DNA of 64,000 nt from Chrysopilus asiliformis (GCA_964034945.1 OZ035960.1:32356368-32420367); one strand, 5' to 3'. Counted from the first letter of the stretch, positions 32,741 to 44,755 are shown. Notes: generated from the sequence alone by a model not told the origin. Made by a program: numbers and translations.

Positions 32741-34928
32741 ATCCTTCTAATCTCCTCTAAAAGGCGGCTCTCCCTCTAATGCCTAATAAGCTGAAGAGTT
32801 TTTGATAGGATATTATTTATATATAAAATTAATGATATTTGCTGTATGTATTAGAGATACGAAATGTATTGCAATGTAATTGCGCGATTTTTCAAGACAG
32901 CCAACAGGGAAAAAGTCTAAAACTAATTTAGGCTTTTTCCCTGCTACAATAGGGTATTTTTTTGTATAATCTTTATTTGTTTAGTTGTGCAAATATAAAC
33001 CTTTTGTAGAAAGCAAAACGTCGAAATTTGTTTGGCTGTCTTCAAAAATCGCGCAATGTGACAAAGCGATGCCTTTGACATGCCACAGCTTTAACACAGC
33101 AAAGATTTGTAATTTTTTATTCTTCAAAATATCCTAGTGAAACCTACATTTTTTTTTCATCACATGATGGTACCAGAGATGTAAACCGGGTTTTTTTTCA
33201 ACCCGAAGCGGTTTTCCCCACGGCTTTTGGGATTTTCTGAAAAACACTTTGTATTAAAAAGTTTCTAAACCCCATAAAAATCCATTCTTTGGATTCCCAT
33301 TGGATTTAACACAACATAACTCAACAATGTCCATTGAATTTAACACAATTCTACTAAAATCGAGACCTTAAAATCGAAATTTTCCTAATTTTTTTTATTG
33401 ACACGTGCCTGTTTAACAACCTTTTTCCTATAAACCGAACAATTGTTCATGAACTACGGCAATTTTTTGGCTTCACGAACTGAGGCATAACAAAGCAAAA
33501 TAAAATATAACAGTTTTATAGTTCAACCTGTCTAAAACGGACAAATTTCCTGATCCCTTGCGAGTCCGGCTTATACAGCTTTTACTGTATTAGATATACA
33601 CGATGTGGGAAATCTATTCGCATGCAATCTACACATTTTTCATCATATCTGGTTGAAAAGTCATCTGGAATAGCGATATTTTACTGAATTTCTCAAGACC
33701 GACTCTGAGATAGTAAATTTATATAACATTATTAGGTGATAAGTGTATCTTTGACAGTTACCACATAAACATCGTGTCAGTATGAAATACTCAAGGCGCA
33801 TTTCTTTAATCGTCAGCCATAAAAATGCGAAAAAACGCCATCGAAACAACAAATCAACGGATGATTGATTTTGCTTTTTCAAAAAAAAATCGCATCGGAA
33901 AATGTAAACTAAACTTTCACATGAATAAATCATCAGGTTTAAGCATTTTTTAGAATAATAGAAAAAAATTGAGAAAAACAAACGACTTCCTGTTGAATTT
34001 TTGCTACTTTTTCGTAGTTTAATTTTTTTCTACTGCTCTAAAACAACACTGAAACTGGACATGAGATGTCGTGTATATCGTCAACGTTTAATTAATGCAA
34101 GTTGCTCCAGTTTTTATTTCGGGAATTGAAGCAAAAACCAACTCCATTGATGAAACAATGTTTCGCTAAACGTTTTATATTACACTTTTACAAATTCATT
34201 CATTCACTCATTCCAACGCAACTCGAAATATGCAAAAAACAAATCTTCTCATACGCAAAAGTTATTTGCGTTGTCTGCGGATTTTTTTTTCGTATCCCTT
34301 CCTTCCATGATGGGAGCATACGCCCGCAAGCTGATTTAAAAACGACATAAAAAAAATCTGAGTCGGGAGCAAAAAAGTGAAAACATTCACTTAGACATAT
34401 TAGATTTCATTAAAAAAAATTAATTAATCTTGCAAAAAACAATAATGTCGCCCTTGCCGGTTTCCGGTTTACTTTTGAGTATTTCTGGTTCCAAAAAGTT
34501 CCAGCGAATTACGTCGAATTTTACATGAAATTTCAGTTTTTTTAAATGTTGAGCTCTGCGTTCAATTGATTTATATTTTTTTTTTAAATTCTTTGCAACA
34601 AATACTATTTTTGTTCTCTGCGTGTATTTTATGAAGCTATTGTTAATGACATTTCTTAAGCAGTTCCTTGACTGTTAAAAATTTAACGGTTGAACCATTG
34701 ATGTACTCAGAATTTTGCCCGCCTCCTTCTTTTTCACTCCTGCAAAAAATTATTACTTAGAGCCTGTTTAGATGCGACGTGTTTTCGTTCGTTTCGTTAA
34801 AGTCCGCGCCTACCAGGAGTACTGTGGAAATGACGATAGGAAAAGACGAACGAAAACTAAAATTCCCACCGTGATCGGTACCTGATTGGCTGTTAAGGTG
34901 TTTCGTTTCCTTATATTTTGTCAACTGT
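32741..34928. other. Non-coding stretch with a possible pogo-like MITE
   Basis: At 33511-33587 the sequence CAGTTTTATAGTTC...CTTTTACTG, with CCTGTCTAAAACGGAC inside, has the look of a very short pogo/Tc1-like MITE, but its TIRs are poor and the left TA is not adjacent. The remainder has no feature that I can name except TTTTTGTTCTCTGCGTG near 34610, an end fragment of the CAC-ended MITE family. Confidence 0.35.
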
Positions 34929-34932
34929 AATT

Positions 34933-35178
34933 GAGGCGTTAAAAGCTAGAGTGGACCAACCCACATAATCGAGTTTTTAAAGCTTTTTCACTTTTATACT
35001 ATTATTTACTGTAAATTTTTGGAAAAAAAATTTGTGTGGACTTTATTACTCAATGTTGAAACGTTTTTTGGTGCATCCAAACATTTTTATCTAGAAACTC
35101 ACTCGCAATAGTGATTCAAACACAAAAAAATTCACGATTTCGACATGTGGGTTGGTCCACTCTAGCTTTTAACGCCTC
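34933..35178. mobile_element. Sola-like MITE, copy 2
   Basis: Same family as 32492-32736, with few differences. The 4 bp AATT flank both sides (34929-34932 and 35179-35182). Two independent 4-bp duplications with different sequences confirm the ends. Confidence 0.85.
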
Positions 35179-36342
35179 AATTGTTCTTTGGTTTTCCGAT
35201 TATAATTGTTTTAGCGGAGCTAATGTCATCTTGGAATAAAGTGCAAACATTGGAATTAATCCAATTGTACGAACAGTTTCCATCTTTATATGATTTACGG
35301 CATACGGATTACACAAATCGTATAAAGAGATCAAAAACTTGAGAAGAACTTACTTCAAAAATGAAAGAATTTCGACCCGAAGTAACTCATACTAATCATA
35401 CTAATATATAAAAAAAAAAAATATTCAGGTGGAATTGAGAACCTTTTCCTTTTTGGAAGTCGGTTAAAAATGAGTTGGCGTCTGTCTGTCTGTTCCTCTT
35501 TCACGCAAAAACGGCTGAACCGATTGACTTGAAATTTGGCATGAGTGTCTGTGGTAGTTCTGGTTCCAACAAAGGCATACGGAAAAGTAGCGCGACGGGT
35601 GGGGGGAGTAAGGGGAGGGGGTAAAGTGATTTCGAAACTTAGTTTTTGCGCTATGTTACTCTTTCGCGGGGAAACTACTGAACCGATTGGCCTGAAATTT
35701 GGCATAGATGTTCGTCGGAGGTCCAGCCCCAATATAGACCCATTAAAAAGTAGCCCGAGAGGTGGGGGAGTAGGGAATGCAATACCGGTATCCCGAAAAC
35801 CGGGATACCGGTCATTTTTGTCCGGTATTAAATCCCGGTTTTCGAAGATTCAATACCGGTATTTCGGTATTGAATTAAATACCCGTATTCATTTTTGTCC
35901 GGTATTAAATCCCTTATTAAAGTCTTTCTCACCTAGGCGACGACGCATGCTTATTCATGTGATGGACGAAAAATCGGTCTTGTTGTTTTAAAAAAATACT
36001 TTCGTTTAGATTGATTTGTATATTTCATACTTACATTCCGCCAGGAGAGCGTAAAAGATTGTGGCGAGCCAAAGGGTTTTCTTCTAATTTGGAAGACATT
36101 TCCATTTCACACCAGAGACAAATAGTTTTAGAAGTTTATTCTGTATCGCAATTGCAAAGCATTCATTTTTCTATTACCTATTAATATCATCGCATAGAAC
36201 TGTAAAGCATTGCACGCGTGTCCAGTCACCTAGCTCCAAGTGAGATAGGCATTTTTGGGTTTGTGTGAAGACTGTGTGAAAATGTCCCAATGTGTGAATT
36301 GGCATGAATTCGTGCCATTTCACATATACTGTGTTAATGCGA

Positions 36343-36572
36343 ATATCTTAAAAACGGTGCATCTTACCAAAAAAGTGCAAGAATAAAAGTTGTTTAGGAT
36401 ATGATTCTACATAAAACTCCCATACATCAAAATCCATTTCGGAGAATTTTTAAAAAATCCTATTGAAAAGTTTGACTTCAAAGTGGAATTTTGATACAAC
36501 TGTTCGCTGTTCAATTAAACTTCAAATAATGCCATATCACCAAACGGGTTTTCAATTATAGCTTTTGTTATG
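36343..36572 (-). mobile_element. Family E fragment inside the hAT
   Basis: Read inverted, it starts CATAACAAAAGCTATAATTG and continues with GAAAACCCGTTTGGTGAT and ACATAAAACTCCCATACATC (complement) as in the copies at 24571 and 55601. It is truncated near ATCTTAAAAACGGTGCATC. Confidence 0.75.
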
Positions 36573-36861
36573 TTTCTATCTGCGACTTCACCAAATGTTA
36601 GCAAATTATCGAATTGACCGACCGACATCCGTAAGAAATTTCGATACAATTCGGATTCTTCAAAGCGCAATTTGACCATCAATTTGGAAAAGAAACCCTC
36701 TTTCTCGCGACGCGACACCCAATCCTTTGTCCAACAACTGCGCTTTCGACCAATCGTCGTAAAGGTTTTCGTCGTCGTCACTGGTCTCCAAAATATAGGC
36801 TGCCAAAATCGCCATATCCATCATATCCTCATATTTTTTATATGTACTAGCATAAATTTTA
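36573..36861 (-). pseudogene. PIF/Harbinger transposase fragment, frameshifted
   Basis: The upstream frame has an acidic stretch (LETSDDDENLYDDW). A shifted frame then reads WVSRREKEGFFSKLM followed by LYRNFLRMSVGQFDNLLT, the conserved N-terminal region that precedes the DDE domain in Harbinger (HARBI1-like) transposases. The shift falls near 36745. The DDE catalytic part is missing; family E sequence takes over at 36572, and the upstream side passes into Helitron-like sequence at about 36862. Confidence 0.65.
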
Positions 36862-37080
36862 GAATGCCAAAAAACCATAAATAATTTAAAAATTTTTGGG
36901 AAAAATCGTTATCCTTACAGGACCTTCCGTTTCGAATTTTGAAAATCTAATATCGGATTCGTGATTAGCGACTCGGGGAAAAATGGGGGAAAAATGATGC
37001 GGGGAAAAATGGGAAAAAGGATATTTGTGTTATCCTTACAGGACCTTCTCTTTCAAATTTTGAAAATCTAACATAGCTAA
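36862..37080 (+). mobile_element. Fragment of Helitron family B2
   Basis: ATGCCAAAAAACCATAAATA, TTATCCTTACAGGACCTTCC and GAATTTTGAAAATCTAA are shared with the complete B2 element at 56097-56626. Part of it is duplicated (the ACAGGACCTTC block occurs twice, 36918 and 37038). Confidence 0.65.
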
Positions 37081-37654
37081 AAACCTGCTCCTGGCAACGC
37101 AGATCATTTTGCAAAAAACGATTTCGACTGCTGTCACACGTCTTTCATCATCACACCTTTTGAGGCTTTTCACTCCGTCTGATAACTACTCAATCTGCGT
37201 CACACAGTGTTTAATTGTGTGAAAAATTTTTGTGTGAAGACCAGCGTCCTTCACACGTTTTGGGACAAAAAACCGATTGCGTGGGAAAAAAATTGACACC
37301 GTCTGATAGCAACACATTTCAACAGATTTCAAGTGTGAATAAAAGTACAGCAAATTTTTTGTGACAAATATTAATTAACAAATAATTGAAAACCGGTTTT
37401 AATACCGGGATCCCGGTATTATCATTTTACAATACCGAAATCCCGGTATAGAGATTTCCTCCGGTATTGCATTCCCTATGGGGGAGTAAGGGGAGGGGGT
37501 AAAGTAATCTCGAAACTTAGTTTTCCCTCTATGTTACTCTTTCGCGGGGAAACTACCAAGCCGATTGGCCTGAAGTTTAGCTCCAACATAGACCATCAAA
37601 AAAAAAAAAAAAAAAAAAAAAACTTAACCCGGCAACGACGGGTATGGAAGCTAG

Positions 37655-37980
37655 TGTTATATATGTTAAAGTCAAAATAAAAATGCTCAGGTCAATAAAA
37701 CTCTTGATACACAAAACGTAAACTAACTTGATCCGATGATTCCATTTTCGCGCATTCCAAAAGGAACCAAAATACGTTCGTTAAAAAATCTGCGTCTAAA
37801 CATGAACGAAAAAAAAGAGCGGAAAAAGGAGAGTAAATAGGCGGTCGTGTAAAAAGGCTCTTAGGAACGTAAAGTTTGAAATAGGGATGTAAAATTTTTG
37901 AAAAACCCGGTTTTCGGTTAAGGAATGAAAAGTTTAAGACTTGCGTTTTAAAACTCTAATATTTAATCGGACCTCTATCA
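37655..37980. other. Spacer with possible far end of a larger element
   Basis: TCTGCGTCTAAACATG near 37790 is an imperfect inverted match to TGTTTAGATGCGACGTG near 34765, with ACGTTCGTT and CGTTCGTTTCGTTAA beside them. The two may be ends of one older element into which the Sola-like MITE and the Helitron inserted. Confidence 0.25.
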
Positions 37981-38800
37981 CATAAGAAAATCTACAATTG
38001 CCAAGGGCCAATCGAAGACACACAAAATGTTTATTTGAAAAACCCGTTTGTAGAGGACAGGGGGAAAGGAGTGGTCTGATTAGATTTTAATGTATGGAAC
38101 GTTTATGCAAATCACATTGCAAACAGATTTTACCTTTATAAATTTTTCAATACGATGCACAGTTTTTAAGAAAACAGGAAAAAAGTAATCAATTTGTAAG
38201 GGGGAGGGGGAAGGAATGGTCCGATTGAATTTTGATGTATGGATGAGTTTTGTAAAATCCTATTCTAAACACATTTTATCTTTATAAATTTTTTGATACG
38301 ATGCACAGTTTTCAAGAAAACAGGAAAAAAAGTAATCAATTTGTAAGGGGGAGGGGGAAGGAATGATCCGATTGGATTTTGATGTATGGATGAGTTTTGT
38401 AAAATCCTATTCTAAACACATTTTGTCTTTATACATTTTTTGATACGATGCACAGTTTTCGAGAAAACAGCAAAAAACGGTTTCGTTTGTATGAGATAGG
38501 GTGGAATGAATGATGCGATTTTGCCTGTTTAAGAACTTCGCCTAGCCATTTACGAGAAACGCAACTATACAAAATTTCAAGTCTCTAGCTCAATCCTTTC
38601 GAAAGTTGTGGTGCTTACGGACGGACGGACAGACGAACAGACTGGCAGACGGACAAAATATCGGAGAGACAGTTAAACGGACAGACGGACGGACATGCGG
38701 AAATCAAAATCTTTTGTCGTCCCTAACACCCTGGTGTAGTTCATTTTTGTGTCCGATGATTGGTTCAATGCTTTACAAACGGTATACTGAATCTAATATT
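37981..38800 (+). mobile_element. Family C copy 5, with tandem internal units
   Basis: The 5' end is CATAAGAAAATCTACAATTG. Two internal units of 146-147 bp (38175-38320 and 38321-38467) are almost identical, more alike than units in other copies, so the duplication is recent. Then come TCTCTAGCTCAATCCTTTCG, a GGACGGACGGACAGACGAAC microsatellite, and TATACTGAATCTAATATTGA. The terminal hairpin is lost. Confidence 0.8.
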
Positions 38801-40825
38801 GATTAATATACGCAAAACTAATTTCACAACCGCATCATTCCGAATATTATAAGCTTTACAAAATCGATTATTAAAACAAAATTTCGATTGATGAAATTGA
38901 TTAATCTGGAATAAAATATATAAACAAACTCAAATCTATAATTAAAAAATTCTAATTAATCCACTATCGCATTCAAAAAAACAAATAAATTCATCTTTTA
39001 CTCATCGTAAATTCAAATGCACTTCAAGAGCATATTTATTCAAATATTTTTCAAATGCTATTCTTTGTTCTTCGTCCCAACAGCAAAAGTGAAGATCTTT
39101 TAGTTTCATTTCGAGTAAACACTGTCGATCGTTAAATTTGATAATTTTCAACTTGGCCACCTTCAGTGCGCATGCAAACGATGCGCGTGTAATCTTTGGA
39201 AAAACTAATAAACTTTTCCGAACGAAAAAAAAAAACAAAACAAAAAGAAAAAATCCTACTCTAAGCGAAAAGAAAAATATCGTTTTTGAAAACATCCCGC
39301 CGTTTACGCATAAAATCGACTGGACTTATGCCGACGCAGCAGAATTGTCGAAAACCAAACAGTTCTCAAAGTTCGACGAAGTGTAAATAAAACATGGTCC
39401 AAGTGGGCTGAAAAATCATCATCCATACGGGTCCACAGATCTTGTTACAAGTTTCATTCAGAAATCTCAGCCTAATATACAATTGTGAAGTAACACTTAC
39501 ACCACACAATTCAAGAAATTCGTCTTCTACGCCCCGGCGAATAGTAAGACTCCACCGGCCACCCCTCGGGCTAATGGCAATCAGATGACGGCAGTCGACA
39601 TTGTAAACAAATCCCAAGATGAAAAGGCAAAAATCAAATAAGACATAAGGCTAAGGCGAAACAATATCGTGTCGTACCCCCAACTTCAACTTCATCTCGG
39701 ACCCACAGAGTGTATAGTAAAATCTCATCTCCATCCAAGAACGTTCGCACAACGTCTTTACTTTGTCGGCATTTTAAAGTTTCGATTTGCTTCATTCAAA
39801 ATTCACTTTACTTTACTTGGACAAACGTCGTCCGTGTCGAACAATGTTATCCCCTTCTTCAGATCCGTCCCTCCTCATTATCAGTTTTTTTTTTGTTTTA
39901 AAATTCCGCCAAAGTATCCACCAACGTCAGCCAATTAGACCCCATTCAATGCATTCGATCGCTCAAATTACGGCTGATCATAAAAACAATCAATAGTGGC
40001 GCGGAATTTTTCCCCCTTGCTAGATATGCTATAATCAACAAAAAAAAACACGATGGCGGTCAATCGATCGATCCCATTTGGAGCGAATTCTTTTTAGCTA
40101 TTCAATGTTTTAGATTTCGTTCGAATTGAGATAACGAAGCATCTAAATGAGGCGATCTTTTAAAGATAGATGGCGGTACAGCCACCCCTCACAGACAAAT
40201 AAAATTCTGAGCGGCGGAAATTTGTTTACAAATTTCATAACTTAATGCCGACTGAAATGTGAAAAGATTCACACAACACGTAGTTTAAAATTGTTTATTT
40301 TTGCTTTTAGGAAACTACAATCAGAATTCGATGAGGAAATGCGTTTTTAACCCTCATTTGGATAATCAGCATATCGGCGTGTGTTTCAAGGGAAGAACAT
40401 ATATTTGGAAATGCAGTTTTGTTTTGACAAAAACATTTTATAAATGATATGGATGTGAGCTGTGTATTATATCAGAAAACTTCAAAAATTATTGCAAAAT
40501 CAGATAGCATTTTTGGACATGCGAATTATATTTCTGCAACAAATAACACTCTTAAAAGGCGTTTTTTATGTCCACGCTATATTTTTTTCTCTCAATTCCT
40601 ACAAACTTGGATACGGGAGGCAATTTCCACACGAAATTTGAAAACAAAAAACAATGATAAAACCTGAGATTTGTGAGCTATATCTAAGGGATGGGCAAAA
40701 TCACCTTTAGCCAAATGTAAATTTTAAATGGGTACAGCAAATTCAAACCGGTGTTTCGCCACATGTTTAAAATTTTCTTCCATTATTTGGTAAATTTACT
40801 TTAGCAAGCTAATCGGCTAGACATT
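38801..40825. other. Low-copy island with unassigned open frames
   Basis: From about 39000 to 40680 there are no known repeats. Frames at 39002-39295 (minus, 97 codons), 39138-39386 (plus, 82) and 39366-39617 (minus, 83) overlap and have no domain that I recognise. The minus frame at 39366-39617 is followed by a donor-like GTAAGTG within it, near 39498. No gene is supported. Confidence 0.35.
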
Positions 40826-41387
40826 GGGCGCATCCAGAGCGGCTCTGGAGCGAAGCTCAGCTGTCAAAAAAATGCTCAGCTGCGCAGCATTTTGTGTCCT
40901 GAATGCACCGCTCATTTATATATGAGCTGTCATTGAAAGAAATTATTGTTCAAGATGGACCGCGATGTAATTATCTCCGTAATGTTAGAAATTTGTGCTT
41001 CTGATACGATAAATCTGGAAGCTATTTCACTTTTGGTTGAAGAGTGTAATACTTCAGTTGAAGTCGCCCTAATCCGGAATGCGGCACCCGAAAGAAACCG
41101 GGATTATTTTGAGGTGACTATGCCGAAGTACACTCCCGAACTCTTTCGCCAACATTTTCCGCAACGCCGACTATTTCCATTCCCGTTTGCTCAGCAAGAA
41201 CTTCCATGAGGCTTCCCGTATTATAAATAACATAAATAACTATAAATATTATAAATAACACCATTTATGTATTTCCGTCGTCGTTTTTAGACATGAATTG
41301 AGGTTCTGTAATTCTTCATTTGACATTTGCTCAGCTACTGATCGGAGTTCTTTTACGCTCAGAAAAAATGTGAGCTGCTCAGTTGAG
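40826..41387 (+). mobile_element. Truncated Harbinger-type element
   Basis: It appears to begin GGGCGCATCCAGAGCGGCTC and carries a start of a transposase-like frame (40955-41209). AGCTCAGCTG and GCTCAGCTGC motifs flank the gene on both sides (about 40853-40890 and about 41330-41385). The right end is missing because family C sequence begins at about 41388. Confidence 0.5.
40955..41209 (+). pseudogene. Harbinger-like transposase, N-terminal remnant
   Basis: The frame starts at ATG 40955 (MDRDVIISVMLEICASDT) and ends at TGA 41207-41209, 84 codons. Its middle reads NRDYFEVTMPKYTPELFRQHF, which resembles the region just before the DDE domain of Harbinger transposases. The following 16 residues do not match that family, so the frame is shifted or truncated there. 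No catalytic residues remain. Confidence 0.5.
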
Positions 41388-41828
41388 CACAAAAATTAAC
41401 TACATTTGGGTGTTTGGGATGACAAAAGATTTTGATTTCCGCATGACCGTCCGTCTGTCTGTCCGTGAACACCATAACTTTCGAAAAAATTGAACTAGAC
41501 ACTTGAAATTTTGTATAGTTACGTTTCTCGTAAATGGCTAGGCTATGTTCTCGGACGGGCAGAACTGAACCATTTCTTCCCCTCTCCCTCCCCATACAAA
41601 CGAAACAGGTTTTTGCATTTTTCTCGAAAACGGTGGATCATATTGAAAAATATATGTATAAAGGTAAAATCTGCTTAGAATAAATTTTTACATAACTCAT
41701 CCATACATCAAAATCCAATTGAACCAATCCTTTCCCCCTCTCCCCTACAAATCTTCATAAAATTTTGTCTGCCCTCATACCTTAGAGTATTTGACGATTG
41801 CCACCCGGCAATTGTAGCTTTTCTTATG
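41388..41828 (-). mobile_element. Family C copy 6, 3'-truncated
   Basis: Read on the minus strand: 5' end CATAAGAAAAGCTACAATTG near 41828, subterminal CTCTAAGGTATGAG, one to two units with CGTTTTCGAGAAAAATGCAA, then TTCAAGTGTCTAGTTC and a GACAGACGGACGG microsatellite. It stops near 41388 against the Harbinger remnant, without the 3' hairpin. Confidence 0.75.
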
Positions 41829-44418
41829 GTTTTTTTAAAAATCTGATTTCATTTTAGTTGGGACCCTCATTTTTTCAAGTTTCAGCAAATTTAAAACACG
41901 TAATGGCAAAACGGATTATAATAAATAAAAACCCCTAATCAAACTGCTGGAATAGCTTGCAACCTCTTCGAAATGGGGTGATTTTCCCATCAAAAATTAA
42001 AAGCATTTTAACAAAAAATTAGATCGTAAATGTTGTGAAATTTTTTAAAATTCTGTCCAGTCTCTCACAATACTCAACTGTAAACTGTCAGTGGTATAAA
42101 TCAAAATGCGCAAAAATAAACGTTCCTCCATTAGCCATAGTTAACCTTAAATGTTCCTCTTCACGAATGGATGAATCCGTCCGTCCGTCCGTTGTTCACT
42201 GGTTTGTTATTTTATGTTACGCAATTTGCATAAAGACTGCTGCCTTGCCTGGCCTGGCCTAGCCTAGCCTAGCGCATATTCCGACACGACCTTGATGTTA
42301 GACTGAAACAAATTTAGCGGAATCAATTCAGACCTAACAGCTGCAGCAGCCCAACCTCCAACTTTAACTTCAGGCTGGAAAATGATTCAAAACGTGAACA
42401 ACAAAAAAAAAAGAAACTTTGTCGAAGACATAATAACTCGTTGAGGTGTAATTGTATGTTATGAAGGCATCGCACAATTTTGCGGACAAGTGCCACCAAT
42501 CGCTCCCGGCAGCAGCGACTTCTCGATGCTATTGCTGTGCCGCGCCGCGTCCTTGTTTTGTGTGGAAACTGCACGGCTAAGTGGAATTAATGGTTTTCGC
42601 CCATTAGCAGTGCATTGGCATTGAAGTATGCACCTCGGAGACCATCCACAATCCTCCATACATTATACTATTGCCAATCTGACGTGGATTCGATCTAGCC
42701 TGGCCCTGATTTTTGCCCAGCTGCTTGCTGCAGAGCTATCGATGTGCATCAGCCATAGAGGAGTCATATATAGGATAGTACAGCCATTAATTCTGTTCGC
42801 AGAGCGATTATAATCTCGAAAATATTGCGTTCAACGGCCATCGGTTTTACGTTGGACGTGGAGCACATCCATATTGCGGCATGCAGAATCACATCGGATT
42901 CTGGATTTAAACTCGTATTAGATCTCCTCACACAATGGCCAGAATCAATCTAAACAAACCCGCTGAAGTAGTCAACATCCGACCCTTCGGGCCATAACAT
43001 CGGGCACTGGTCCTATAATACCGTCAACAAGCCAACACCACTTGCACCACCTCCACTTGCCGCCTAATGCGATATGGTGCACTGTTAATCGGTCGTTGGC
43101 GTTTTGTTCCACAAATTGCGCCCACAAAATGATTGCATTTCATTCAAGTTCACGTCATGTGCACACATTATTTATATGCAGATCGCGACTTTATGCAATT
43201 TCATGTAATCGAGAGATAATTTAAAACGCTTAGTGAATTACCTGCGTCTGTCCTGTTCGATGCGGTTCGTATTTCTTCCAAAATGCAAAAAAATGCATGG
43301 GCGAATGCAAAAGCCACACGTTTGAATTGGAGCAAGGGTACGCGCGGAATCCGGAAAGCGGTTTTAGGCGAGGGGAGGAGATCCAGTGAAAGAAACGTGG
43401 ATTATGGCTTTTCGGGAAAAAAATACCATTCGGTAAACTATTTTCGTCCGTTTGTCAACAACTTTGCATGCGCATCTCCATCACAACGAAAGCCAAATTT
43501 GACGGGCAGACGTTGAGGTCGACGTTGAAGCGAATGCCAGCCACAGCATCTCATCATCATAGCCAGCTTCCAATGTACCCCAGAACGGCGAAATCTGTTG
43601 AGATATCGCAAATTGTTTGACATTATGGGGTCAAGTGGCTGGTGTTGGATGGGCGAAATATGCACCCAGTCCATCAGTGCCATCGTTTCGCGATTGTCAG
43701 AGGCCTCTTGACGGATCCGCTATCAGATCTTGTTGTTGTTGTTGTTGGCAATGACGACAGCATCACTATGCCTGTTGGCAATGGTGAAAAAAATCGAGGG
43801 AAAAACAGTCAAGAGACTCTGAAATCAAGAGAAGAAACACATTTTCTTAGTGAGGCGGCTAGAACGTCTTGAGTGATTTCTGAGACCGTATCTGATGCTG
43901 TCACAACTCCTCCTATATGGGAGCTAAAGCGTATGCAACGTGCCGTTCTTATATAATAATTCAATGTCTCAACGAAAGCCCTGCAAATACATATTTTGCG
44001 CTCGTTGCAAAAACCACTAATTAAGAAGACGGAAGACTGGACTGCAAAATGTCAAGAGGCGGTGGTATTCTATTAATTTTCATGTGTATATCTTTATGTG
44101 ATGATACGCGACCCGATCGTATATTCATCTGTTATACAAATTTCGCAATTTCACGTGAAAAATTCACTGATGTACATTACTTACGTTCATAAAACGTACA
44201 AGAATAACGTATGGCCATATCAAATGATCACTGGACACACATGCTACATAGCAAATGCAATTTGCGAACGGAAAATTACGGGTCACCAAACTCTTATGAC
44301 ATTTTGTCAAACGTTCAATAGACCCGACCAACGGATAAATTAATGGACCAACTTTAATAAATTTAATGTTCAGTAATTTATTCCTATATTCTTGTAATCT
44401 GCATCAACGTTTTCGTGT
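41829..44418. other. Longest low-copy island
   Basis: From about 42040 to 44410 no repeat family of the window is present and base composition is more balanced. It holds a CCTGG/CCTAG run (42245-42273) and a short GTT run (43729-43746). Frames such as 43438-43683 (minus), 43642-43872 (plus) and 42323-42574 (minus) overlap and carry no recognisable domain. It could be regulatory or intronic DNA. Confidence 0.4.
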
Positions 44419-44524
44419 CCCAAGTAGCATTTATGTCAACTGTGACATTAGCGGTTCACATATATGTATGCCGTGATGACAGATGTCTATCGCTAACGTC
44501 ATGAGTGACTTAAATGCTGCTTGG
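44419..44524. mobile_element. 106-bp MITE, TIR CCAAGYAGCATTTA
   Basis: The two halves are imperfect inverted copies: CCAAGTAGCATTTATGTCAA ... GACATTAGCG on the left, and CCAAGCAGCATTTAAGTCAC ... GACGTTAGCG read from the right. The target duplication is not resolved. Non-coding. Confidence 0.75.
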
Positions 44525-44755
44525 AAATATTTGATATCAAATTTTTGGAAATGATGCAGTATATTTTTTTGCGACATTTATGTAAGAAAACCCCAAGAAT
44601 AAAGTATATAAAAGGAGTAAAGTTCACGGTTAAAATTATTGGACCCTGTTCTGGAATTCGACATTTATTAATACTTTTTCCATTAAATTTCAATCCGAAA
44701 TTATTAAATATACATCATTAACGTTCCAAAAAATAATAATTTATCGCGAGATTAA

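Larger units (their letters stand above)
35771..37478. mobile_element. hAT element with 8-bp duplication, inside the Helitron
   Basis: The TIRs are TAGGGAATGCAATACCGG on both ends, perfect over 18 bp. TGGGGGAG flanks both sides (35763-35770 and 37479-37486), and joining the flanks restores the Helitron sequence. ACCGGGAT/CCGGTATT motifs are frequent near both ends, the usual subterminal pattern. It has no hAT transposase. It holds fragments of family E, a Harbinger transposase and a Helitron-like sequence instead. Confidence 0.88.
35396..37654 (+). mobile_element. Helitron family B, carrying an hAT insertion
   Basis: The 5' end is TCATACTAATATATAAAAAA after A (35395). Then follow GTCTGTCTGTCTGTTCC, ACCGATTGACTTGAAATTTG and a second related segment. 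The 3' end is ACCCGGCAACGACGGGT then GGAAGCTAG, before T (37655). The 1708-bp hAT at 35771-37478 interrupts it. A long A-run lies near 37592-37620. Confidence 0.85.

Noticed and set aside
33511..33587. Pogo/Tc1-like mini element
   Set aside because: The central phrase is suggestive, but the TIRs match poorly and the left TA is not adjacent to the end. Mentioned only as a possibility.
35355..35991. Frames of 125 and 148 codons on opposite strands
   Set aside because: They lie across the Helitron B sequence and the hAT end. Similar frames occur at 29340, 45476 and 55803 wherever family B is present.
39002..39617. Three overlapping frames of 82-97 codons in a low-copy island
   Set aside because: They conflict in strand and frame, include homopolymer-driven F/K runs, and have no recognised domain. 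Kept only as an unassigned region.
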